From: CATQHS01 sp965203375
GTDB lineage: Bacteria; Actinomycetota; Acidimicrobiia; Acidimicrobiales; Aldehydirespiratoraceae
NCBI GenBank assembly: GCA_965203375.1
Contig: OZ241886.1
Span: forward strand, 1,860,001 to 1,924,000
Reading direction: 5' to 3'
DNA length: 64,000 nucleotides
The notes beneath the pieces were generated by a model. That model saw only the letters and a program-made list of their open reading frames with translations. It searched no databases and was not told the DNA's origin. The position numbers and the translations under genes were made by a program. Shown here piece after piece: positions 50,555-59,017 of this stretch; position 1 is the stretch's first letter; each line of letters begins with the position of its first letter.

Positions 50555-50790
50555 TCCTGCCGCCGTTCCGGCCGGCGGGTCCTGCGCTCTGGGCCGGATC
50601 ACCCCTGGCGTCGAGCCGTTCCTTTGCTTTCCGCTGTTCCGGCCGGCGGGTCCTGTCACGGGCGCGGTTTTGCCGCGGTGCGGCAAAACCTTGCCCCCGT
50701 GCCACCCCCCGGCCTGCCCGTTCGGGCCGAGATCAGGCTTCGGGTGGCCGGGTTAGGCGGCCTCGGTGTCGCTGACGGTAATGAGTGGGC

Positions 50791-51051
50791 TCAGGCGGCT
50801 TCGGTGTCGCTGGCCAGGGAGGCGACTGCACCTTCGATGGCGCTGGCCACTGTTTCTAGGTCTTCTTTGATGGGGGTGAGCAGCTCGCCCAGGGGTTCGG
50901 TGCGGTCGGCGATGACCCGCACTCCGGCGGAGATGCTGCTCAACGAGCGGTTCACGGCTCCGAGCACGATCACCACCCGGATCAGGTAGTAGGCCAGGGC
51001 GGCTGCCACCACCAAGGCGATTATCACCGTCACTGTCGCTGCTGCCGACAT
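50791..51051 (-). CDS. Small membrane-anchored hypothetical protein (DUF948-like)
   Basis: An 86-residue protein with an N-terminal membrane helix (VTVIIALVVAAALAYYLIRVVIVL) followed by a helical cytoplasmic or periplasmic part (VNRSLSSISAGVRVIADRTEPL, LLTPIKEDLETVASAI). Pattern and size resemble DUF948-type proteins. It lies 27 bases downstream of the next small membrane gene, probably in one operon. Confidence 0.6.
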   Translation of the reverse strand: MSAAATVTVIIALVVAAALAYYLIRVVIVLGAVNRSLSSISAGVRVIADRTEPLGELLTPIKEDLETVASAIEGAVASLASDTEAA

Positions 51052-51078
51052 GTCGTCAGTCTCCCTCGCTCGTTGCGG

Positions 51079-51327
51079 TCAGAGCAGCGGTCCGGCCGCG
51101 GTCAGGTAGCGCACAGCCAGGCCCTTGGCCGCTGAGACCAGGTCTCGGGTGTCGGCCACCGCCGGGACCGGCTCGAGGTGGCCGGCCAGGGCCGCCCCGT
51201 TCACGTCGATGTCGGCCGCGTAGCGCTTGATCTCCAAGGCCGGGCGCATCACCCGGTTGGCCAGCAACAGCACGACCGGCACTATCACCAACAGCAGCAC
51301 CGCATTGCCCAGCCACCACAGCCACAT
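51079..51327 (-). CDS. Small membrane-anchored hypothetical protein
   Basis: An 82-residue protein with one N-terminal helix (WLWWLGNAVLLLVIVPVVLLLANRV) and a short C-terminal soluble part (EIKRYAADIDVNGAALAGHL). Not recognised. It precedes the 86-residue gene on the same strand. Confidence 0.6.
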   Translation of the reverse strand: MWLWWLGNAVLLLVIVPVVLLLANRVMRPALEIKRYAADIDVNGAALAGHLEPVPAVADTRDLVSAAKGLAVRYLTAAGPLL

Positions 51328-51634
51328 GCTCGTCGCCTCCTCGGCTTCGCTCCGGTTCGCGCGTTCCGGTTTGTGCCGGTTGCTTCGGGGCCGCGGTCGC
51401 AGCCCCTACTACCTTAGTGCCCGCTAGATGTCGTTTGCATCTAGTCCGCTACCGGCCTCCCGCTTCACGCTCTTTAGTCCTCGTTTCTGCTCCCCGCTCT
51501 CAACCCTGCTCCGGCCTCGTTCTCAGTTCCCGCGCTTCCCCGCTTTCTAACTCCGGTCTCGCTCTTAGTCACTCGGCCCTCGGCTCTCAGCCCCCGGCGT
51601 GCCTGGCCACTCTCAGCCCGCTCTGGCCTCGTTC
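51328..51634. other. Spacer with degenerate repeats, no gene seen
   Basis: The spacer between the small membrane genes and the CooC-like gene holds repeated phrases such as GGCCTCGTTCTCAGT (twice) and CTCTCAGCCC-like variants. It has no supported reading frame. Confidence 0.4.
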
Positions 51635-52390
51635 TCAGTCCCCGCTTCTGGCTTTGGGCGGGGGCGGGGCGATTAGGTCGGCCAGGGATTCGAGGGCGGC
51701 CACGGCCGGGGCGCCGGGGGATTGGTCCAGGGGGGAGACGCCGTCTCGGTCGGCCTCCTCCACCGCTGCGTCCAGCGGCACGGTCACCATCTCGCAGCCG
51801 CCTAGGGCGTCGGCCACCCGCTGGCGGTCGTCGTCGCTGGTCACCTTGTTGGCCACTGCGATCATCCGGCCCTGGCGGCGCTCGGTGGCCACGGCCGCGG
51901 CCCGGGCGGCCACGTCGATGGACCGAGGGGTGGGCTCGACCACGATCACGGTCACGTCCACCCTGGCCTCCTCCAAGCGGGTGAGCGTGCCGATGCCGGC
52001 CTCCAGGTCGGCCACGACGGTTACGTCATCGGCGGGGACGGAGCCGAGCAACTGCTCGGCGGACAGGCCGCATCAAGGTCAACCGGGCTCGGGGTTCTCG
52101 ATGCGGGTTATCACCGACAGCCGGACCCCGTCGGGGCCGTCGGCGCCGTAGCGGTCGAGGATGTCCTCCCAGGTCGGGGCGTGCTCGCCGTCGCCGTCGT
52201 CGATCTGCTCCCTCAGGGTGGCCAGCCGCTCGGTCTCGGTGTCGCCCACCCCCAGGGACAGGCCCAGGTTGGGGTTGGTGTCGCAGTCCAGGGCCACCAC
52301 CGGCTCGCCCCGCCGGGCCAGGGTGCGGGCCAGCACCGCGCTGGCCGTGGTCTTGCCCGCCCCGCCCTTGCCGACCACCGCGATCTTCAC
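51635..52390 (-). CDS. Probable selenoprotein, CooC-like nickel-type ATPase with Sec104-Pro-Sec106
   Basis: One continuous frame of 251 codons is interrupted only by UGA at 52081-52079 and 52075-52073. Before them is a complete ParA/MinD-type start (VVGKGGAGKTTASAVLARTL, DCDTNPNLGLSLG); after them the family continues (DDVTVVADLEAGIGTLTR, VIVVEPTPRSIDVA, AVANKV). The paralogue at 59018 has GCTCGG at the same place (Cys103, Cys105), and CooC1 of Carboxydothermus binds metal at a C-x-C (Cys112, Cys114). Here the two UGA codons replace exactly those cysteines, giving PG-U-P-U-CG. A SECIS-like hairpin follows. A nickel or metal delivery ATPase for hydrogenase or CO dehydrogenase is inferred. The alternative, a pseudogene, needs two identical lesions at the active cysteines and none elsewhere. 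Confidence 0.82.
52043..52060 (-). promoter_or_regulatory. Candidate SECIS element of the CooC-like gene
   Basis: In the message, seven perfect pairs (52060-52054 with 52049-52043) close an AGUU loop that contains the GU typical of bacterial SECIS loops. The stem begins 12 bases after the second UGA and 18 after the first, so one element could serve both. Confidence 0.72.
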
Positions 52391-52461
52391 GCCTGCGCCG
52401 TCCTCATGCCCGCGGCCCTCACGCCCGCGCCGTCCTCTTGCCCGCGGCTCTCACGCTTTGT

Positions 52462-52529
52462 GCCATCCTCAGGTCTGCTGCCGCTGTGTATCCCTGCCAT
52501 CCTCAGGTCTGCTGCCGCTGTGTATCCCT
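52462..52529. repeat. Two adjacent 34-base direct repeats
   Basis: Two identical units (52462-52495 and 52496-52529) are followed by a partial third. They lie in the spacer between two minus-strand ATPase genes, which otherwise holds only degenerate CCTCATGCCCGCG-like phrases. Confidence 0.9.
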
Positions 52530-52593
52530 GCCATCCTCATGCCTCGCGCTCTCTTGCCCGCGCCGTCTCTCACATCCGGCTCTGCGCCCGTCC

Positions 52594-53382
52594 TCATGCT
52601 GGCTCCTTAGTTGCGGCAGGGTAGAGGCTGAGCACCCGCTCAACCAGCACCTCTACCGCCTCGGCGAAGTCTCCCTCCGGGTCGGCGTCGAGGGGGGCGG
52701 TGCCCTGGCGGTCGGCGGCCAGCACCGGATCGGAGTGGGGGACGGCGGCCAGCACCTCGGTGCCCAAGCGGCTGGCCATGCGCTCGGTGTCGCCGGGGCC
52801 GCGGACCTTGCTGGCCACTACTGCCGTCTGGGGTGTCCACCTCGATTCGGACAGGTTGAGCAGCCGCCGGGCGGTGTGCAGGGATTTGGCGGTGGGCTCG
52901 ACGACCAGGCACACCACCTCGGCGTACTTGGCCCAGCCGAACATGGGCTGGCGGGTCCCGCCCGGCAGGTCCCCGACCAAGTCCCAGCGGTGGGGGTCCA
53001 GCTCGCTCACCACCTGGCTCCAGGCGTGCTGGGCCTTCTGGAGGGCGGCGACGTGGCCCCTCAGGTTTCCGAACTGCAGGTAGCGGACCCCGTCGGGACA
53101 GACCCTCCCGTGCTGTTCCACCAGGGTGTCAGGGTCCATGTGCGGGGCCAGCACCCAGCGGGGACCGCCGGGCGGGCCCTCGGTCACCGCGTCGTCGGGA
53201 ATGGGCCGGTCGTCGACTTTGATGCCCAGCGAGTAAGGCAGCCCTGGCAGCGGGTCGGAGTCGATGGCCAGCACCGGCCGCCCGGCCCGGCCCAGCAGCC
53301 GGGCGAAGGTCCCGGCGATGGTGGACTTGCCCGCGCCCCCCTTGCCCACAAAGGCCACCCGCACCCGCCCCGACCCGCTCAT
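52594..53382 (-). CDS. CooC/ParA-like ATPase without C-x-C motif
   Basis: A 262-residue P-loop ATPase. The deviant Walker A is VAFVGKGGAGKSTIAGTFARLL, followed by IDSDPLPGLPYSLGI; LVGDLPGGTRQPMFGWAKYAEVVCLVVEP is the switch region. Unlike its two paralogues in this window it has FGNLRGHVAAL where they carry C-x-C or U-x-U, so it is unlikely to bind metal there. It may form a heterodimer or cluster partner with the selenoprotein encoded 203 bases downstream. It is divergent from hypF across a repeat-rich promoter region. Confidence 0.82.
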   Translation of the reverse strand: MSGSGRVRVAFVGKGGAGKSTIAGTFARLLGRAGRPVLAIDSDPLPGLPYSLGIKVDDRPIPDDAVTEGPPGGPRWVLAPHMDPDTLVEQHGRVCPDGVRYLQFGNLRGHVAALQKAQHAWSQVVSELDPHRWDLVGDLPGGTRQPMFGWAKYAEVVCLVVEPTAKSLHTARRLLNLSESRWTPQTAVVASKVRGPGDTERMASRLGTEVLAAVPHSDPVLAADRQGTAPLDADPEGDFAEAVEVLVERVLSLYPAATKEPA

Positions 53383-53421
53383 CCGCCGAGAGAGTATCCC
53401 GCAGCGAATAGCGACGCTTTC

Positions 53422-53530
53422 TGCTCAGAAAACCGGAGCCTCCGGGGTTTCTCGGGTTTTCTGAGCAAAGATTTGCGCTATAGCGGCGTTTCTTGCTCAG
53501 AAAACCGAAACGCTGGTTTTTCTGAGCAAG
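53422..53530. promoter_or_regulatory. Two adjacent inverted repeats in the divergent ATPase-hypF region
   Basis: Inverted repeat 1 (53422-53467) has TGCTCAGAAAACC arms; inverted repeat 2 (53492-53530) has the same half-site with an extra A in one arm. A single half-site TTGCTCAG recurs at 53557. Between them is the palindrome CGCTATAGCG. The array lies between the divergent starts, fitting a regulator-binding region or paired RNA hairpins. Confidence 0.7.
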
Positions 53531-53580
53531 ATTGCCCGACCCCCTGTAGTGGCACTTTGCTCAGGGAAGCCGACGGGAGG

Positions 53581-56520
53581 ATGTGGGGCGTGCAGAGGCG
53601 GCGGCTGCGGGTGAGCGGCACGGTTCAAGGGGTGGGGTTCAGGCCCTTCGTCCACCGCCTGGCTCAGCGGTCGGGGCTGACCGGGGCGGTCGGCAACGAC
53701 GAACGCGGCGTCTGGTGTGAGGTCCAAGGCCCGGAGGCGGCGCTGGACGCCTTTGCCGACGCCCTGCGCCAACAGGCCCCTCCGCTGGCGGTGGTCAGGG
53801 AAATCGAATCCGAGATGATCGCGGTGATCGCAAACGAAGACGCTTTCGTGATCACTGTCCCCCGTGGCACCGACGGCGAAGGTTCCGTGATCGCCGCCGA
53901 CCCCCGGAGTGTTGGCGGTGACTCCACGGACTCCAACAGTCGCATGACGGACGGCCCAGTGATCACTGCCGACCCCCGGAGCGCCAGCGGGGATGGCTTG
54001 CCGATCGCCTCAGGGTCCATCCCGCCCGACGCGTCGGCGGGTGACAGCTTGCCGATCGCCCCTGCGTCGATTCTGCCCCCAGGGTCGGCGGACGACGGGT
54101 CGCCGGTGGCTCCTGCGCCGGTGGCTCCTGCGCCGGTGGCTCCTGCGCCGGTGGCTCCTGCGCCGGTGGCTCCTGCGCCGGTGGCTCCTGCGCCGGTGGC
54201 TCCTGCGCCGGTGGCTCCTGCGCCGGTGGCTCCTGCGCCGGTGGCTCCTGCGTCGATCCCGCCGGGCGCGGCGGTGGGTGGCGGGTTGCCGATCACCCCT
54301 GCGTCGGTCCCGCCTGACGCGGCGGTGTGCGAGGCCTGCTCGGCCGAGATCTCCGACCCGGACGACCGGCGATTCGGCTATGCCTTCACCTGCTGCACCG
54401 ACTGCGGACCCCGCTACACCGTGGTCCGCTCCCTGCCCTATGACCGGGAGCGCACCTCGATGGCCGACTTCGACCTCTGCGGGGTGTGCCGGGCCGAGTA
54501 CGACCGCCCCGGCGACCGCCGCCACCACGCCCAGGCCACCTGCTGCCCCGACTGCGGCCCCACCCTGGAACTGCGGGACCGCGAAGGCCGCCCCATCTCC
54601 GGCGCCCCCGTCGAGGCCGCCGCCGAGCTGATCGCCGCCGGTCAGATCGTGGCCGTCAAGGGCCTGGGCGGCTACCAGCTCGTGTGCCGGGCCGACGACG
54701 ACGCCGCGGTGATGAAGCTGCGGGCGGCCAAGAACCGCTATGAGAAGCCCTTCGCCCTGCTAGTCGCCAGCTTGGACCGGGCCGAGGCCCTGGTCGAGTT
54801 GGACGAGCCGTCCCGGCGGGCCCTGACCGGCCCCGAGCGGCCCATCGTGCTGGCCGAGCGGTGGCGGGGCGTCGAAGTCTGCGGGGAGGTGGCCCCCGAC
54901 ACCCGATGCCTGGGGGTGATGCTGCCGGCCGCCCCGCTGCACCAGCTTCTGGCCTCCGCCGCGCCCGGACCGCTGGTGTGTACCAGCGGCAACCGCTCCG
55001 ACGAGCCCATCGCCATCGACGATGCCGACGCCGCCGACCGGCTCAGCCCCATCGCCGATGCCTTCTTGGCCCACGACCGCCGGATCGAGCACCGGGCCGA
55101 CGACTCGGTCGGGGTGGCCGCGGCGGGCCGGTTCCGGCTCCTGCGCCGGGCTCGGGGCTTCGTCCCCCGGCCGGTGCCCCTGGGGCGGGGGGGTCCGGCC
55201 GTGCTGGGGGTGGGGGCCGAGATGAAGAGCACGGTGTGTCTGGGCCTGGGTGACGAGGCCCACCTCTCGGTCCACTTGGGCGACTTGGAGGACCCCCTCA
55301 CCCTGCGGGCCTTCGAGACGGCGGTGGCCGACCTGCTGGAGCTGTCCGGGGCCGAGCCGGCCTTGGTGGTCCACGACCGGCACCCCGAGTATCTGTCGGC
55401 CAAGTTCGCCCGGTCCCAGACCCTGGCCCCCGCGGTCGGGGTCCAGCACCACCACGCCCACCTGGCCGCCTGCCTGGCCGACAACTCCTGGGACGGCCCG
55501 GCCATAGGGGTGATCTTCAACGGGCTCGGCTGGGGAGACGACGGCACCCTGTGGGGCGGGGAGTTCCTGGTGGGCGACGCAACCGGCGTCCACCGGGCCG
55601 CCCATCTGGCGCCTGTCCCCCTGCCGGGCGGCACCGCCGCCATCCGGGAGCCGTGGCGCATGGCCGTGTCCCACCTGTTGCGCTTGTCAGACCTGGCCGC
55701 CGACACCGCCGACCGGACAGGTTTGCCAGGTTGCTCTGAGGTCCCGGACCGCTCCGGCGACCAAGCGGGCCGGCTGGAACGCTCCGAGGCCGGCGCCGCG
55801 GCTGCGAGCTTGCTAGGTGCCTTTGAAGCCGAGGTTGCTGCGGTGGCGAGACTGCTGGACCGTTCTGAGGCGGAGATTGCCGCGGTGGCCGGGCTGTGCG
55901 CCGGGGGACGCTCGCTGATCACCTCCTCGGTGGGGCGGTTGTTTGACGCGGTGGCGGTGCTGTGCGGGCTAGCCGACTCGGTGTCCTACGACGGCCAGGC
56001 CGCGGTCCGTCTCGAACAGGCGGCTGCGGTCAGCGGCCGCTCCTACCGATGGGACCTGCCCGATCCCGCCGATCTCCCCGAGGCACCGATGACGACCGAC
56101 GGTCGAACTGGCCCGGGCCCGCGGCGTCGCCCCCAGTCCCATTCAGCACCCGTCCCGATGCGGATCGACCCGGCCCCGGTGGTGGAGGCCGCGGCAGAGG
56201 ATCGCCGGGCCGGAGTGGACCCGGCGGTGATGGCTGGCGCTTTCCACATCGGCTTGGCGGAGATGATCGTTGAGGTCTGCGAGCGGCTGCGGGATGCCAC
56301 CGGGGTGAGGACTGCCGCCCTGAGCGGGGGAGTGTTCCAGAACCGGCTCCTGGTCGATCTGGCGGTGCCCTTTCTCGAAGCGGCTGGTTTCGAAGTGTTG
56401 CTCCACTCCCAAGTCCCGCCTAACGACGGCGGCATATCCCTGGGCCAAGTCGCGGTGGGCCGGGCCTTCTTGCGGGCTGCCGGTAGCATCGACGAGATCG
56501 CCGTCGGTGACCGGCGGTAA
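53581..56520 (+). CDS. hypF: [NiFe]-hydrogenase maturation carbamoyltransferase HypF
   Basis: A 979-residue HypF, longer than the usual 750-800. Domains in order: acylphosphatase (VSGTVQGVGFRPFVHRLAQ), a low-complexity insertion of about 140 residues, two C-x2-C zinc motifs (CEACSAEIS to CCTDCGPRY, CGVCRAEYDRPGDRRHHAQ), a YrdC-like domain (GQIVAVKGLGGYQLVCRA, RAAKNRYEKPFALL) and the Kae1-like domain (VQHHHAHLAACLAD, LSGGVFQNRLLVD, HSQVPPNDGGISLGQ). HypF makes the carbamoyl group that, on HypE, becomes the cyanide ligand of the active site. The insertion carries ten VAPAP units. The ATG at 53581 begins at the usual family N-terminus. Confidence 0.95.
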   Translation: MWGVQRRRLRVSGTVQGVGFRPFVHRLAQRSGLTGAVGNDERGVWCEVQGPEAALDAFADALRQQAPPLAVVREIESEMIAVIANEDAFVITVPRGTDGEGSVIAADPRSVGGDSTDSNSRMTDGPVITADPRSASGDGLPIASGSIPPDASAGDSLPIAPASILPPGSADDGSPVAPAPVAPAPVAPAPVAPAPVAPAPVAPAPVAPAPVAPAPVAPAPVAPASIPPGAAVGGGLPITPASVPPDAAVCEACSAEISDPDDRRFGYAFTCCTDCGPRYTVVRSLPYDRERTSMADFDLCGVCRAEYDRPGDRRHHAQATCCPDCGPTLELRDREGRPISGAPVEAAAELIAAGQIVAVKGLGGYQLVCRADDDAAVMKLRAAKNRYEKPFALLVASLDRAEALVELDEPSRRALTGPERPIVLAERWRGVEVCGEVAPDTRCLGVMLPAAPLHQLLASAAPGPLVCTSGNRSDEPIAIDDADAADRLSPIADAFLAHDRRIEHRADDSVGVAAAGRFRLLRRARGFVPRPVPLGRGGPAVLGVGAEMKSTVCLGLGDEAHLSVHLGDLEDPLTLRAFETAVADLLELSGAEPALVVHDRHPEYLSAKFARSQTLAPAVGVQHHHAHLAACLADNSWDGPAIGVIFNGLGWGDDGTLWGGEFLVGDATGVHRAAHLAPVPLPGGTAAIREPWRMAVSHLLRLSDLAADTADRTGLPGCSEVPDRSGDQAGRLERSEAGAAAASLLGAFEAEVAAVARLLDRSEAEIAAVAGLCAGGRSLITSSVGRLFDAVAVLCGLADSVSYDGQAAVRLEQAAAVSGRSYRWDLPDPADLPEAPMTTDGRTGPGPRRRPQSHSAPVPMRIDPAPVVEAAAEDRRAGVDPAVMAGAFHIGLAEMIVEVCERLRDATGVRTAALSGGVFQNRLLVDLAVPFLEAAGFEVLLHSQVPPNDGGISLGQVAVGRAFLRAAGSIDEIAVGDRR
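54106..54255 (+). repeat. Ten in-frame 15-base repeats (VAPAP units) within hypF
   Basis: Nine identical units of GTGGCTCCTGCGCCG run from 54106 to 54240, and a tenth with one change follows. They encode a flexible Pro/Ala linker between the acylphosphatase and zinc domains. Confidence 0.98.
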
Positions 56521-56555
56521 TCTCGGCCGGTACCAGTCCAGGGGTGAGATACGCA

Positions 56556-56609
56556 GAGTTGCATCTGGTGCCGCAGCGTCCATACTGGCCCGCGGGGCAA
56601 TAGGTTCAG
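56556..56609. repeat. R element, truncated copy a
   Basis: This stretch shares TTGCATC-GGTGCC, CCATACTG and GGGGCAATAG-like words with the longer copies at 59817 and 60611, then diverges. It lies 36 bases after the hypF stop. Confidence 0.65.
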
Positions 56610-56704
56610 CACACGAGACTAAAACTGATAATTGAGTGGACTATAGGTTATAAACACATCTATATGCGACACTATATTACGTATACTATTTGTTAAGAAG
56701 ATGT
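56610..56704. other. AT-rich spacer
   Basis: Sharp change to AT-rich sequence after the R copy and before the end of the membrane-protein gene. It contains no gene. Confidence 0.4.
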
Positions 56705-57991
56705 TCATATTAGACCTATAAATAACCATTTTATCACCGCCATTGGACCCGAAGACTTATCGTAGTGTATGCCCCAGCCATCTAAGCTTTTCCATACCGA
56801 AATTCCGCTGCTTGATATTGCTGTCAACAGAAATCGGTTCATCCAAGCAGCGACTGCTATAACGGCGGGCACGTATACAGGTGATGCGTATCTATTGATA
56901 ATTTCGTGGTCAAACCCGTACGGTGCGATCACGATAAGAGCAATGGAATAAACTATCGCAAATGCAGCAAAGGGAAAGGCGGGCCGCACGGTTGAGTTAT
57001 CTGATCCACTGTTTCTTTGTAGGGTCACGACCATGGTTCGGCGAGAAGTGAACAGTGTGGCTGCTTTCAGTGTGATCAGAGCGGCCACAGCCCACAAGCA
57101 GATGCCTAGCCATCCGGGCTCTTGTCGAACAAAAGCCCACGTATACAAGATATCGCCGAACTGACGCAATGTATCCCAAAAAGACTGACCTGACGCGAAG
57201 TCTTCTCTAGGACCGGTTAGAGTGCCACTAACGATCCAGTTTCTGATCAGCCAGAGCGCTAGAGGTAGCGACGACGCGGCACCGTAGAAGGCGGCGCGTT
57301 TCAATCTGACTTGTGCCGGAGTTCCCTGACGCGTCAGAATCAAGAGTATCCCGGTGATTATAACTGTAAACCCTATCCAGCGGATCAGCGGAGCTGACGC
57401 CGAAGATACGATTGATAGCAGAAATCCAGTCTTGGCTGTCCTGCCGCTCAAGAACGATTCGATTTGAACTAAAGCCAGCAGCGTTACCAAAATGAACAAT
57501 GCCTCGGTCATCACATGCGAGGAAACACGAAGAAGAGGAAAGGAGATCATAACCGCAATAGATGCCGCAACTGCAATCAGCCGGGACCTTATATGTCTGT
57601 ACAACCAATGACCGGCGATCAGGATAATCAATCCAAAACTGACGGCATTCAGATACCGGCCTGCTTCGGCCGGTTCGACTCCTAATAACCCAAAGGAAGC
57701 TAACACCACGGGCAATAAAGGCGGCCAAAGTATCAGTTCGTCTAAGTAGCTATTGTAGTCTAGTAGTCGGAGGTTTAAGGTGTCAAACACTTGCTCCGAA
57801 AGTATCAGTTGTTGGAAACCGTCCCCGGCGGCCAGACTTTCAGCGTGCTCCATATATGTGTTGGCATCGCCAGATCGTCCGATTCCATATATGGCAGTAC
57901 GGATCAGAACATTAACAGCACCGAGGAAAGCCACAAATACAAGAACAATCGACAATCCGGAATCGCCCCGAAACAGACCAGATTTTAACAT
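56705..57991 (-). CDS. Polytopic membrane protein, GT-C glycosyltransferase-like
   Basis: A 428-residue protein with about ten hydrophobic segments. The ATG at 57991 (MLKSGLF) is chosen; the frame continues upstream to 58198 through GC-rich sequence that does not look like the same protein. The first extracytoplasmic loop carries SGDANTYMEHAESLAAGDGFQ, in the position of the acidic GT-C motif used for lipid-linked sugar transfer. Further loops include NRYASPVYVPAVIAVAAW. Substrate unknown. AT-rich codon use differs from the hyp genes and suggests insertion between hypF and hypE. Confidence 0.65.
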   Translation of the reverse strand: MLKSGLFRGDSGLSIVLVFVAFLGAVNVLIRTAIYGIGRSGDANTYMEHAESLAAGDGFQQLILSEQVFDTLNLRLLDYNSYLDELILWPPLLPVVLASFGLLGVEPAEAGRYLNAVSFGLIILIAGHWLYRHIRSRLIAVAASIAVMISFPLLRVSSHVMTEALFILVTLLALVQIESFLSGRTAKTGFLLSIVSSASAPLIRWIGFTVIITGILLILTRQGTPAQVRLKRAAFYGAASSLPLALWLIRNWIVSGTLTGPREDFASGQSFWDTLRQFGDILYTWAFVRQEPGWLGICLWAVAALITLKAATLFTSRRTMVVTLQRNSGSDNSTVRPAFPFAAFAIVYSIALIVIAPYGFDHEIINRYASPVYVPAVIAVAAWMNRFLLTAISSSGISVWKSLDGWGIHYDKSSGPMAVIKWLFIGLI

Positions 57992-58271
57992 GAGTTCTAG
58001 CTTACCACCTGCCGGGTCTGGCCTGGCCGAGCCGCGGCCGACGGCTTGGCCGCCTAGACGCTGTAGGGCGCGCTCTGGTTCGGGGCGGCAGTATCCCGCC
58101 GAGTGGTGGGCTTTGGGGTGGCCGCAGTAGTCCACCACTGAGCGGGCCGTCGCCACCGAGGCAATCGGCGCGGTCCGCCAGTTCTCGAAGAGCGGCACCT
58201 TGCCCGAGACCGGTCTCGGCTGCTAGTCTGATTCATGTAGTCTGTCCGTCAGCTCTTTTGGGGGTCGCAGC

Positions 58272-58739
58272 GTGGATTGGCGAGTCACTTCCGGCTCACT
58301 CGTAGTCTTGATCGCCGTATTCGCGATTATATGGTCTAGAGTTCAGGTAAACTGGGAAGGTTATTTTCGTTCTTTGTATGAATCTGTTGCCGATGATACA
58401 CCGCTGATTGACAATATTTGGGATGTGCATTTAGACGACGAAGAAAACTCGTTGATCTATGTTAAGGAAGAGTGCAGCACTCAGGATACTGTACCGTTCT
58501 TCCTGCACTTAGTGCCAGTTGATCGGCTTGATCTCCCAGTCAGTCGTCGGGAATTCACCTTTGATAATCTGGATTTTGATTTTGAGGAATACGGATTTCG
58601 TCTGAGTGATATCTGCATCGCTGAAGTCGATTTGCCAGGATACGATATAGTTAGACTGCGCACAGGACAATATGTCGGAAGATTCGACCAACTGACCAAC
58701 CTCTGGGGCGAGGAAGCGGCCGTTGGCCAGGAGCAGTGA
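58272..58739 (+). CDS. Membrane-anchored hypothetical protein, possible GT-C partner
   Basis: A 155-residue protein with a GTG start. One N-terminal helix (SLVVLIAVFAIIWSRV) is followed by an extracytoplasmic beta-rich domain (SLIYVKEECSTQDTVPFFLHLVP, FDNLDFDFEEYGFRL, GYDIVRLRTGQYVG). Similar domains occur with or at the ends of actinobacterial membrane glycosyltransferases. It is divergent from the membrane-protein gene and shares its AT-rich codon use. Confidence 0.55.
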   Translation: MDWRVTSGSLVVLIAVFAIIWSRVQVNWEGYFRSLYESVADDTPLIDNIWDVHLDDEENSLIYVKEECSTQDTVPFFLHLVPVDRLDLPVSRREFTFDNLDFDFEEYGFRLSDICIAEVDLPGYDIVRLRTGQYVGRFDQLTNLWGEEAAVGQEQ

Positions 58740-58758
58740 CGAAGGGAGGGCAGGGGAG

Positions 58759-58857
58759 AGGGTCAAGCAGGTGCGGGGGAGGGGGTCGCCGACCAGCATG
58801 TCGCGATCCGGGTTCTCTTAGGTGGTCTCGATCACGACCAAGCCGGGGTGCGCCGGT
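58759..58857 (-). pseudogene. Remnant of hypE 3' end
   Basis: About 99 bases closely match 60741-60845, the 3' end of hypE, on the same strand, with small deletions near TCTCTTAGGTGG. It retains the end of the coding region but no other part. Confidence 0.88.
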
Positions 58858-58859
58858 TC

Positions 58860-58943
58860 TCTGGGCCAGGTCGCGGTGCGGCTGGCCCTCTTACGGGCCG
58901 CTGGTAGCATCGGCACCGTCGCCGTCGGTGACCGACGGTAATC
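58860..58943 (+). pseudogene. Remnant of hypF 3' end
   Basis: About 84 bases match 56439-56523, the end of hypF, including the GTCGGTGACCG segment and the TAA stop (58939-58941). It adjoins the hypE remnant within three bases, marking a duplication junction. Confidence 0.9.
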
Positions 58944-59017
58944 GGAGACTGACGGCGACCGGCGGCAGGATCGAGCCCAGGGCCTGGACACGATGAGGGC
59001 CGGGCGAGGGAGGCGAT

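Noticed and set aside
52073..52081. The two UGA codons as simple pseudogene lesions
   Set aside because: The frame is intact on both sides, both lesions would hit exactly the C-x-C positions, and a SECIS-like hairpin follows; selenocysteine explains this better. Final proof needs genome-wide Sec genes.
40097..52081. A reassigned genetic code with UGA as Cys or Trp
   Set aside because: Many clear genes here end in UGA (for example hypE, the DUF35 gene and ferredoxin-region genes), so UGA is normally a stop.
54106..54255. Tandem 15-base repeats as an array or satellite
   Set aside because: The units are in frame within hypF and encode a Pro/Ala linker without spacers.
57992..58198. N-terminal extension of the GT-C membrane protein
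   Set aside because: It is GC-rich, lacks hydrophobic segments and differs in composition from the AT-rich gene; MLKSGLF at 57991 is the natural start.
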